NCBI GenBank assembly: GCA_050701115.1
Contig: JBOHER010000366.1
Location: forward strand, 1 to 10,844
DNA: 10,844 bases
DNA from: JBOHER01 sp050701115
Lineage (GTDB): Bacteria > Actinomycetota > Actinomycetes > Mycobacteriales > Pseudonocardiaceae
Direction: 5' to 3'
The translations under genes and the position numbers were made by a program. Below the pieces are notes generated by a model. The model was not told where the DNA came from. It did no database searches and was given only the letters and a program-made list of their open reading frames with translations. Of the stretch, positions 5,243 through 10,765 are shown one piece after another; the first letter of the stretch is position 1; every line of letters starts with the position of its first letter.

Positions 5243-5314
5243 CTCCCTCGCCTGGATTCGAACCAAGCTTTCGGCGTTCAGAGCGCCGCGTCCTCCCGAC
5301 TAGACGACGAGGGA
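5243..5314 (-). tRNA. tRNA-Gln(CTG)
   Basis: Anticodon arm CGGCG-CTCTGAA-CGCCG, acceptor TCCCTCG/CGAGGGA perfect, discriminator G. Its 5' end lies 3 nt from the 11-bp hairpin that follows the HNH stop. No CCA. Confidence 0.95.
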
Positions 5315-5317
5315 AAG

Positions 5318-5346
5318 GAGCCGGCGGGCCGCGGTCCCGCCAGCTC
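5318..5346 (-). other. 11-bp hairpin between HNH stop and next tRNA
   Basis: On the minus strand an 11-bp stem (5318-5328 with 5336-5346, one G-U pair) closes a 7-nt loop ACCGCGG. It begins 2 nt after the HNH stop codon and ends 3 nt before tRNA-Gln(CTG). No U-run follows, so it is more likely a processing or 3'-end-protecting structure than a terminator. Confidence 0.6.
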
Positions 5347-5348
5347 GA

Positions 5349-5792
5349 TCAGCGCGAGGCGAGCGACGCCCACGACGGGGCGGTCGGCTTGACCCTCAGC
5401 ACCATGCCCGCCTCGGCGGGGGTGCGGTCGCCCTTGCGCTGGTTACACGGGCCGCACGCGCCGACCGTGTTCTTCCACGTGTTCCGCCCACCGCGGGCTC
5501 GCGGCGTGATGTGGTCGACGGTGGTGGCGTGGCCGTCGCAGTAGCCGCACCGACCACCGTCCCGTGCGATCACACCCGGCCGCGACCACGCCGGGCCGGC
5601 GGTGTACCGCCACCTGGTGACCACGTACTGGACCAGCCGGAGCACCTTCGGCGCCGGCCACGGACCGACGATCCGGTCCGGCTCCGCCTCGTGCACCACC
5701 GCCACCTGGCGGACGAGCATCCGGATCGCGTGGCGGAAGGACACCCGGTGCAGCGGGCCGAGGTCCGCGTTGAGGACGAGCACTGCGTCCAC
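5349..5792 (-). CDS. HNH endonuclease embedded in the tRNA array
   Basis: This 147-residue protein has an N-terminal region (MDAVLVLNADLGPLHRVSFR, then AIRMLVRQVAVVHEAEP) followed by an HNH nuclease domain. The domain shows C82-x2-C85, the DH pair D93-H94, GG at 101-102, N108, then C113-x2-C116, N117 and K120, so the zinc ligands and the catalytic ββα-metal core look complete. The start is GTG at 5792, fixed by the strong GGAGGT at 5801-5806. It shares strand and probably transcript with the tRNAs, 29 nt after tRNA-Gly(GCC) and 34 nt before tRNA-Gln(CTG). It may promote mobility of the array or act on nucleic acid in defence; neither role can be read from the sequence. Confidence 0.9.
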   Translation of the reverse strand: MDAVLVLNADLGPLHRVSFRHAIRMLVRQVAVVHEAEPDRIVGPWPAPKVLRLVQYVVTRWRYTAGPAWSRPGVIARDGGRCGYCDGHATTVDHITPRARGGRNTWKNTVGACGPCNQRKGDRTPAEAGMVLRVKPTAPSWASLASR

Positions 5793-5800
5793 CGAGTCTC

Positions 5801-5806
5801 ACCTCC
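5801..5806 (-). promoter_or_regulatory. Shine-Dalgarno of the HNH gene
   Basis: GGAGGT on the minus strand, about 8 nt before GTG 5792. It shows that this gene is translated from what is otherwise a structural-RNA transcript, and it decides the start codon. Confidence 0.8.
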
Positions 5807-5821
5807 GATCATGGTGGGCGC

Positions 5822-5895
5822 TGGAGCGGCTACGGGGGGTCGAACCCCGGTCGTCGCCATGGCAAGGCGATGCTCTTCCGTTGAGCTACAGCCGC
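5822..5895 (-). tRNA. tRNA-Gly(GCC)
   Basis: Anticodon arm TCGCC-TTGCCAT-GGCGA, acceptor GCGGCTG/TAGCCGC, T-arm CGGGG-TTCGACC-CCCCG. Discriminator U as in Gly, with CCA encoded at 5822-5824. It is the last tRNA before the HNH gene in transcription order. Confidence 0.95.
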
Positions 5896-5900
5896 ATGAG

Positions 5901-5971
5901 AGCCATCGGGGAGAGTCGAACTCCCGTCGCGCCCGTACCAGGGGCGTGCTCTACCACTGAGCTACGAAGGC
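5901..5971 (-). tRNA. tRNA-Thr(GGT)
   Basis: Anticodon arm CGCCC-CTGGTAC-GGGCG, T-arm GGGAG-TTCGACT-CTCCC. The acceptor GCCTTCG/CGATGGC has one U-U mismatch at 4-69. Discriminator U, no CCA. A CTCAT linker separates it from tRNA-Gly. Confidence 0.93.
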
Positions 5972-5977
5972 GTGCGT

Positions 5978-6049
5978 TACCGCGAGCGGGAGTCGAACCC
6001 GCTGACCCGGGTTTGAGCCGGGTACCTCTACCGGTTGGGTCACCGCGGC
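5978..6049 (-). tRNA. tRNA-Leu(CAA) with 3-nt variable region
   Basis: Anticodon arm CCCGG-CTCAAAC-CCGGG reads TTG. Acceptor GCCGCGG/TCGCGGT (G1-U72), T-arm GCGGG-TTCGACT-CCCGC, discriminator A. Only 3 nt (TCA) join the anticodon stem to the T-stem; even class I tRNAs normally have 4-5. Confidence 0.88.
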
Positions 6050-6054
6050 ACAAG

Positions 6055-6125
6055 CTGACCGGGCAGGACTCGAACCCGCATAGCCGGGGCCAAAACCCGG
6101 CGGCCTACCGTTAGCCGACCGGTCA
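6055..6125 (-). tRNA. tRNA-Gln(TTG)
   Basis: Anticodon arm CCGGG-TTTTGGC-CCCGG, acceptor TGACCGG/CCGGTCA with the U1-A72 pair typical of Gln, discriminator G. T-arm GCGGG-TTCGAGT-CCTGC. No CCA. Confidence 0.93.
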
Positions 6126-6128
6126 TCG

Positions 6129-6218
6129 AGAGCGGTACCGGAGACTCGAACCCCGTCTGCGCCTACTTGGAAGGCAGGTGCTTGCCAGACAGATGCTCTA
6201 CCTACTGAGCTACCACCC
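6129..6218 (-). tRNA. tRNA-Gly(TCC)-like chimera
   Basis: The 3' half is a good Gly tRNA: anticodon arm CCTGC-CTTCCAA-GTAGG, T-arm CGGGG-TTCGAGT-CTCCG, acceptor GTACCGC, discriminator U. The 5' half is that of another tRNA: D-arm GCTC-AGTAGGTA-GAGC followed by TCTGT-CTGGCAA-GCA, the start of a second anticodon arm (GGC, Ala-like). The two halves do not make a proper acceptor stem, and the gene is about 17 nt too long. It reads as a fusion of two tRNA genes at the shared CTGGCAAGCA-like stretch, and probably is not functional as tRNA. Confidence 0.65.
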
Positions 6219-6219
6219 A

Positions 6220-6294
6220 TGGTCAGACACCCCGGAGTCGAACCGGGTCTGTCCCGCTCCCAAAGCGGGCGGATTACCGTCTTCCTCGTGCCTG
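6220..6294 (-). tRNA. tRNA-Pro(TGG)
   Basis: Anticodon arm CCCGC-TTTGGGA-GCGGG with G37; acceptor CAGGCAC/GTGTCTG pairs fully with one G-U and keeps C1-G72. T-arm CCCGG-TTCGACT-CCGGG, discriminator A, CCA encoded at 6220-6222. A hairpin ends 4 nt before its 5' end. Confidence 0.94.
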
Positions 6295-6298
6295 ATGA

Positions 6299-6321
6299 CC
6301 CGGCGCTTGGTCTGCGCCGGG
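6299..6321 (-). other. 8-bp hairpin upstream of tRNA-Pro(TGG)
   Basis: CCCGGCGC pairs with GCGCCGGG around a 7-nt loop (AGACCAA on the minus strand), inside a 90-nt tRNA-free gap (6295-6384). It ends 4 nt before the 5' end of tRNA-Pro, like the hairpin before tRNA-Gln(CTG). No U-run follows. The rest of the gap shows neither a tRNA nor an ORF. Confidence 0.55.
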
Positions 6322-6384
6322 CTACTCATGCCATCCGCTGTGGAGCTATCAACTGCCGATCCCGCCGGCCGTGGCCAGGAGAAG

Positions 6385-6459
6385 CAGGGGCGACAGGATT
6401 CGAACCTGCGGCACGCGGATTTGGAGACCGCTGCTCTGACCGTGCTGAGCTACACCCCT
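6385..6459 (-). tRNA. tRNA-Trp(CCA)
   Basis: Anticodon loop CTCCAAA on stem GCGGT/TCCGC (top pair mismatched), acceptor AGGGGTG/CGCCCCT fully paired, T-arm GCAGG-TTCGAAT-CCTGT, discriminator G as in Trp. It is the first tRNA of the array. No CCA. Confidence 0.95.
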
Positions 6460-6491
6460 ATGTCCAGTTGTCGATGTCTTGATACGAGAAA

Positions 6492-6522
6492 CGCCGCCCG
6501 GTCCCGGTCTGGGAGGGCGGCG
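6492..6522 (-). terminator. Terminator-like hairpin in the leader of the tRNA array
   Basis: An 8-bp G/C stem (6492-6499 with 6515-6522) continues inward through TCCC/GGGA and is followed on the minus strand by TTTCTCGT. It lies between the candidate promoter and the first tRNA, so it could terminate, attenuate or protect the leader RNA. The U-run is short, so termination strength is uncertain. Confidence 0.5.
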
Positions 6523-6539
6523 CCTGCGCATCTTCCGGC

Positions 6540-7424
6540 TACGCTACTCGCGCCACCGCCCCTGCTTGTTCAGCTGCTCATCGATCGCTCGCCGGTAGGA
6601 GATCCCAGGCGTCGGGCACGGCCTACCGCCGCGCGGCATGGGCCGCTGCGGTTCGGATGAGGCTTGCCACAACATCGCTTCCGGTCTCCCTCTGCTTCGG
6701 GGTCGTTCGCTGTCTACTGTACGCGCAACGGCGTACGAGTCAATCGTATTTCCGGCCGGCGGGTTCTCTCTCCACCCAGATCGCCACCGGCCGCACCCTG
6801 GGCCCCGCTGCTGGTCGTGCGTGGCGGCCATGCCCTCCGCCCAGTAGTGCCAGTCCACCTACCCGGCCGGTGCCAGGGTGTGCTCGAACTCCCCGGGGGC
6901 AGGGCGGCTCGGGCTGGCGGCGGGGCATCAGAAGGCCCAGGTATCGAGACCGCTCCCCGCTCCGGCCACGGCAGCGGCGGCGGCGGACGGCGGTGTAGAC
7001 CAGGTCCCGGATAGCCGGGCTGCAGCTGGCGAGTGTCAGGTCGACCTCGGCGGCGGTGCGGAACACCGGCTCGTGCCTAGTGGACTTCGGCGGGCCGCTG
7101 CGGCGCTGCCCGGGCCGCCGGGCGGCCGGGTTGGCTGGCAGCCAGCGGGGGCGTGCCTCGACAACCCGGGCGGCGGAGTCGGCCAGCTGCTCGGTGGAAA
7201 ACGTGCACGACTCCTTGTGCTCGTTCCGGCCGCCGCGGCGCCAGCAGGTGCGCCAGCTTCCGTTGCGCTGTTCCACGCTGGCCTTGCCGGGCAACCTAAA
7301 CCAGGACCAGGAGCGGCGGCGGGCGACCCACCCGGCGTCTATGCCCATTTCCACGGCGCTTAGCCGCCCCGCGGAAGCCGCACCCGGCACGTGATCGTAC
7401 GCGATATTTTGACCGGACTGCCGG
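6540..7424. other. Region of about 880 nt without a supportable gene
   Basis: Apart from the promoter-like sequence, I find no reading frame with recognisable domains or a convincing ribosome binding site. A long minus-strand frame (7519-6740) overlaps the end of the response regulator and carries a patch VEQRNGSWRTCWRRGG that faintly recalls IS5-type transposase C-termini; this is too weak to call. It may hold decayed mobile DNA or a structured leader RNA. Confidence 0.4.
6716..6743 (-). promoter_or_regulatory. Candidate housekeeping-sigma promoter for the tRNA array
   Basis: On the minus strand TTGACT (6738-6743) and TACAGT (6716-6721) are separated by 16 nt, close to the TTGAC and TAnnnT consensus of actinobacterial primary sigma factors. 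Transcription would start near 6709, about 250 nt before tRNA-Trp. A perfect inverted repeat (6719-6724 GTACGC, 6731-6736 GCGTAC) fills most of the spacer and could be an operator. Confidence 0.5.
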
Positions 7425-8072
7425 TTACCGCTGGCGCAGGAATCGCAGTACCGCCAGGACGCGCCGATGTTCGCGTTCACTGGGCGCGAGCCCAAGCTTG
7501 GTGAAGACGCTGCGCACATACCCCTCGATCGTCTTGGGGCTCAGGAATAGTTCTTGGCACAGTGCGGCGTTGGTCAGCCCTTGGGCCATCAGCGCGAGCA
7601 CCTGCCGCTCGCGGCTCGTGAGCTCGGCCAGCGGGTCCCGCTCACGGCGCCGGGCGACCAGCCGTGCCACCAGTTCCGGGTCGATCACCACCTCACCTGC
7701 CGCGACTCGTCGTACGTCGACCGCGAAGGCACCGAGATCGGATACCCGATCCTTGAGCAGGTATCCGACCGCGCCGTCGAACTCCTCGATGAGGCGCAGC
7801 GCGTGGTGCACCTCGACGTGCTGCGACAGCAGCATGAGGCCAACCTGCGGCGCGAACGAGCGGATCTCAGCCGCCGCCTCGATCCCCTCGTCCGCGAAGC
7901 CGGGTGGCATCCGCAGGTCGGTGATGACAACGTCAGGGGATTCCCGCCGTACCAGTTCGATCAGTTCGGCGCTGTTTTGGGCCTGGCCCAGGACCTCGAA
8001 GCCCACTTCGGCGAGGATGCGCGCCACTCCCTCCCGGAAGAGCACCGCGTCGTCGGCCACGATCACCCGCAT
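7425..8072 (-). CDS. NarL/FixJ-family response regulator (receiver plus LuxR HTH)
   Basis: This 215-residue regulator has an N-terminal receiver domain with acidic D7-D8, phospho-acceptor D52 (VVITDLRMPPG), S83 and K107 (GYLLKDRV). A LuxR-type helix-turn-helix follows at about residues 150-196 (LTSRERQVLALMAQGLTN, then SPKTIEGYVRSVFTKLGL), which binds DNA when the receiver is phosphorylated. The ATG at 8072 overlaps the kinase gene by 10 nt, implying coupled translation and a cognate pair. All key residues are present. Targets are unknown; autoregulation or control of the divergent 10199 gene is plausible. Confidence 0.95.
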   Translation of the reverse strand: MRVIVADDAVLFREGVARILAEVGFEVLGQAQNSAELIELVRRESPDVVITDLRMPPGFADEGIEAAAEIRSFAPQVGLMLLSQHVEVHHALRLIEEFDGAVGYLLKDRVSDLGAFAVDVRRVAAGEVVIDPELVARLVARRRERDPLAELTSRERQVLALMAQGLTNAALCQELFLSPKTIEGYVRSVFTKLGLAPSEREHRRVLAVLRFLRQR

Positions 8073-10066
8073 GGCAGCACCGTCCTGATCCGGGTGCCGC
8101 CTCCGGAGGGGCTGTCGACATGGAGCCGGGCGCCGAGCGCGGCGAGGCGGTCCGCGATTCCCTGTAGTCCGCTTCCTTCGCCCAGTCGCGCGCCGCCGTG
8201 GCCGTTGTCAGTCACCTCAACCCGTAGTCCCTCATGGGTCTGTGTAACATTGACGGTGACTATGTCCGCGCCAGAGTGACGCGCCGCATTGGTTAGGGCC
8301 TCGCTGACTAGGTAGTACGCCGTCGCCTCGATCTCGCGTGGCAGTCGCTCATCGACGGCCACATGCAGTCGCACCGGGATGGCCGAGCGATCCGCCAGCG
8401 TGTCCAAGGCTGCATTTAGGCCGGACTGTGCGAGCACCATCGGATGCAGGCCGTGCGCCAGTTCGCGTAGCTCCGCCGTGGCCTCCAGGAGCTGTGCCCG
8501 CGCCTTCTTAGCCCGGAGAGCGAGCGCCGGGTCGCCAGTGGTTCTTGCTTGCTCGGCGAGGACTCCGAGCTCCAGTCCCAAGGTCACCAGCCTATGTTGA
8601 GCGCCGTCGTGGAGGTCTCGCTCGATCCGATGCCGGGCCGCGTCCTCCGCGGTGACGATGCGCCTGGCCGTGGCCTGTATCTCCTGGGCTTGCTGTCTTT
8701 GCACGAGGACCAGGCCGGTCTGCGCGATTAGGTCCGCCAGCAGGCGATCCTCGACGGCGGTGAGGGACTCGCCAGCGGGCTTGCGGAGGGTGATCGCCCC
8801 GCGCACGATGCCATGGTGGACGACGGGACGGACCTGCCAGCGCGGTTCCAGGTTCAGCTCGCGGAGAGCATGCGGATCGGCCAGGTCTGCGGGGGGTGGC
8901 CAACCGGCCTGCGGGACGAGGCGCTCGGCTTCGCCTACCCAAACGATGACTTCAGAGGCGCCGACCGCGTCGGCTACGGTGGCGGCGATCCCGTCGAGCA
9001 GAGCCTCGGGGGCCGAATCCAGCTGTGTGGACAGCCGCGAGAGCGCCTCATATGGCGTCGCTCGGTGCCCATAGACGAGCCGGTCGGCCAGGCGCCGGGC
9101 TCGCTGGCGCAACGGCTCGAACGCAACCGCTACGACGGCTGTGGTGAGGATGGACAGCCAGCGCTCGCTCGCGGGTATCAGGGCGCCGAGACCGATCACG
9201 ATCGCCACGTACCCGACGGTGATGACGAGCAGCATGGCCCCGATGACGATGGTCTTGTTGATCACCGGATCGATGTCGTAGAGCCGGTACTTGAGGATGG
9301 CGATGCCAGCGGCGACCGGGATGAGCGGTAGCGCGAGTAGGCCCGGCGCCGGGCTGTCCACGATGGCCAGGCCGCCGACTAGGAGCACGATGTCCATCAC
9401 GACCGCATAGGCGAGCCAACGCAGCTGGCGCACCGTGTCTCCGTGTGCCCGCCGGATGCGCACCACAATCGCGACGGTCCACAGCACCTGGAAGAGCAAC
9501 AGGTTGAACTGAGTGTAGTCCCAAATCTGGGCGACCCTCTCCGATCCTGGGAGCTCCAGCGGGTGGGCGGCGACGAGGCCGGTTCGGTCGTAGTCCGCCG
9601 GCCAGAGCGCTGACATTGCTGACAGGACGGCCGCAATCGTCATCATTGCGCCAGCGGGGATCCACCACCGGGAAGACAGCAACCGCCCGTCCGGGAACGC
9701 CATGAATGCCCACCCAAAGACTGCGATCACCAGCGGCAGGGGCCAGACTCCCAGCCAGCCGATCCATGACGCCCCGGGTAGCGGGCCCTCGTGCAGGCCG
9801 TACTGACGCCCGAAGAACATCACCGCGTGGAGCAAGCCAATGGCGACAAAGAGCCATCCTTCCCGGTGGCGTGGTCGCATCCGGACGACATACAGGCCCA
9901 CCGCCGTGAACGAAGCGGCGATCAATCCGTTGTGCGCGTTTTCGAGGTGGAAGCCCAGGTACCAGCCGCAGCCGACGAGCGTGGCTACCACCAGTGCCAC
10001 CAGCGCGAGCCCCGCCTCACGAGCCGCTGGCGGGGCGTCTGCGTACGCCTCCGTCGCCGATGACAT
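8063..10066 (-). CDS. Membrane sensor histidine kinase (HisKA_3 / NarL-type)
   Basis: From ATG 10066 the protein has 667 residues. The N-terminal half (about 19-317) contains some eight to ten hydrophobic segments, followed by a cytoplasmic GAF-like region (about 338-455). The HisKA_3 dimerisation domain has the phospho-accepting H486 in RIERDLHDGAQHRL, and the HATPase_c domain has the N-box (SEALTNAARHSG, N593), a D620 box (VTDNGHGG) and the GSGLQG loop (about 631-636). An in-frame ATG at 10186 exists, but its extra residues look non-coding and reach the divergent gene's leader, so MSSATEAYAD is preferred; no clear Shine-Dalgarno precedes it. The signal sensed is unknown. Confidence 0.93.
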   Translation of the reverse strand: MSSATEAYADAPPAAREAGLALVALVVATLVGCGWYLGFHLENAHNGLIAASFTAVGLYVVRMRPRHREGWLFVAIGLLHAVMFFGRQYGLHEGPLPGASWIGWLGVWPLPLVIAVFGWAFMAFPDGRLLSSRWWIPAGAMMTIAAVLSAMSALWPADYDRTGLVAAHPLELPGSERVAQIWDYTQFNLLLFQVLWTVAIVVRIRRAHGDTVRQLRWLAYAVVMDIVLLVGGLAIVDSPAPGLLALPLIPVAAGIAILKYRLYDIDPVINKTIVIGAMLLVITVGYVAIVIGLGALIPASERWLSILTTAVVAVAFEPLRQRARRLADRLVYGHRATPYEALSRLSTQLDSAPEALLDGIAATVADAVGASEVIVWVGEAERLVPQAGWPPPADLADPHALRELNLEPRWQVRPVVHHGIVRGAITLRKPAGESLTAVEDRLLADLIAQTGLVLVQRQQAQEIQATARRIVTAEDAARHRIERDLHDGAQHRLVTLGLELGVLAEQARTTGDPALALRAKKARAQLLEATAELRELAHGLHPMVLAQSGLNAALDTLADRSAIPVRLHVAVDERLPREIEATAYYLVSEALTNAARHSGADIVTVNVTQTHEGLRVEVTDNGHGGARLGEGSGLQGIADRLAALGARLHVDSPSGGGTRIRTVLPCG

Positions 10067-10188
10067 GTGGTAATGCTGGCACACCGCGGGTGGTCGTGAA
10101 CGAGGGCTTTCCCTGAAGAAAGTGCAGGGTTCGCACGCCTGCGCCGGGCCGTTCTCAACGACACCCTGGAGAGCAGGTCGCCACATTC

Positions 10189-10194
10189 GGGAGG
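10189..10194 (+). promoter_or_regulatory. Shine-Dalgarno of the 10199 gene
   Basis: GGGAGG, 4 nt before ATG 10199. The 132-nt divergent intergenic region 10067-10198 must hold promoters for both this gene and the kinase operon, but I could not pick out convincing -35/-10 pairs. Confidence 0.75.
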
Positions 10195-10198
10195 AACC

Positions 10199-10756
10199 AT
10201 GATACCGCAGTCAACCGATGTCCACCCTCCGCTGTCCAGCGTCCCACGCGCTTTCCGGGTTGCGGGGGCGATGCTGGTCCTGGGCGGCGTCGCCTTCTTC
10301 ATCGGCGGTGCCACCCACCCGGGAGACAGCGGAGCGGGCTCCAAGGTCGCCCAGCTTCACGAAATGCTGATCAGCCCCATGTGGTACCCGTCGCACGCGC
10401 TATTGTTGACGGCGCTGGCGTGCTTCGCCGCCGGAATCGTCACCATCAGGTTGCGCGGCGGCCTCGGCGCTAGCGTGACCACGATGCTGACCGTGATCTC
10501 GGTGATCGCAGTGGCGGCCACGTTCGGCATGCTCCTGCACCTGTTCGCCGCCACCAATGCGGACGCGATCGCCAGTGGCGAGACCAACCTCGGGTACCAC
10601 GTCCAGGAGGTCGTCGAGACAGGCGCGGACTCGCTCTGGGGTCTGAGCATCGCTACCCTCGCCGTGGCCGGCGGCCTGACCCGCACCATTGGCAACCGGA
10701 TCACCCTCGTACTCGGCCTGAGGGGCCACGGATCCTCCGGACACGGAACCCACTAG
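10199..10756 (+). CDS. Small multi-pass membrane protein, function unknown
   Basis: This 185-residue protein has about four to five predicted membrane segments: residues 19-37, 64-83, 91-117, 147-163 and possibly 166-174. Five histidines lie in or beside them (H40 in GGATHP, H54, H66, H114, H134), which might bind a metal or cofactor. The start is fixed by GGGAGG 4 nt upstream. It is divergently transcribed from the kinase/regulator operon, so it is a candidate target of that system. I do not recognise a named family. Confidence 0.82.
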   Translation: MIPQSTDVHPPLSSVPRAFRVAGAMLVLGGVAFFIGGATHPGDSGAGSKVAQLHEMLISPMWYPSHALLLTALACFAAGIVTIRLRGGLGASVTTMLTVISVIAVAATFGMLLHLFAATNADAIASGETNLGYHVQEVVETGADSLWGLSIATLAVAGGLTRTIGNRITLVLGLRGHGSSGHGTH

Positions 10757-10765
10757 TGTAGTGTC

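Larger units (their letters stand above)
3115..6459 (-). other. tRNA array unit: 34 tRNA/tRNA-like genes plus one HNH gene
   Basis: On the minus strand the order is Trp, Pro, Gly, Gln, Leu, Thr, Gly, HNH gene, then 27 further tRNAs ending with Arg(CCG). All genes share one orientation, and most lie 4-5 nt apart measured from discriminator base to next 5' end, consistent with one long precursor cut by RNase P and 3' nucleases. I read 34 different anticodons for 18 amino acids, with Phe and Cys missing. Two breaks of 85-90 nt (4375-4459, 6295-6384) contain no recognisable tRNA. Such arrays are known in actinobacteria, plasmids and phages; the function here is inferred. Confidence 0.93.

Noticed and set aside
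5443..5960. Other frames over the HNH gene
   Set aside because: Shadows of the HNH frame, lacking its Cys, His and Asn motif and its Shine-Dalgarno.
3115..6459. Regularly spaced GGTTCGA-type repeats resembling a CRISPR or tandem array
   Set aside because: Each repeat is a T-arm in its own cloverleaf with a different anticodon, and the intervals vary between about 70 and 90 nt with tRNA type.
3000..6660. Many long open frames on both strands across the tRNA array, with repeated peptide themes
   Set aside because: They are translations of tRNA T-arms and acceptor stems; the repeats come from the conserved TTCGA motif, and no ribosome binding sites or protein domains support them, except for the HNH gene.
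7412..7425. ACCGG/CCGGT hairpin at the end of the response regulator as a terminator
   Set aside because: Only 5 bp with a 4-nt loop and followed by CAAAATA rather than a U-run on the minus strand.
8549..9857. Open frames opposite or out of frame within the kinase gene
   Set aside because: High-GC shadows; the kinase frame contains all HisKA_3 and HATPase motifs.
10110..10145. Short inverted repeats in the kinase/membrane-protein intergenic region as operators
   Set aside because: Arms are only 5 bp and overlap each other, which is expected by chance in sequence this GC-rich.
10067..10186. Longer start for the sensor kinase at ATG 10186
   Set aside because: The extra 40 residues are not hydrophobic or domain-like and would extend almost to the start of the divergent gene; ATG 10066 is the better start.
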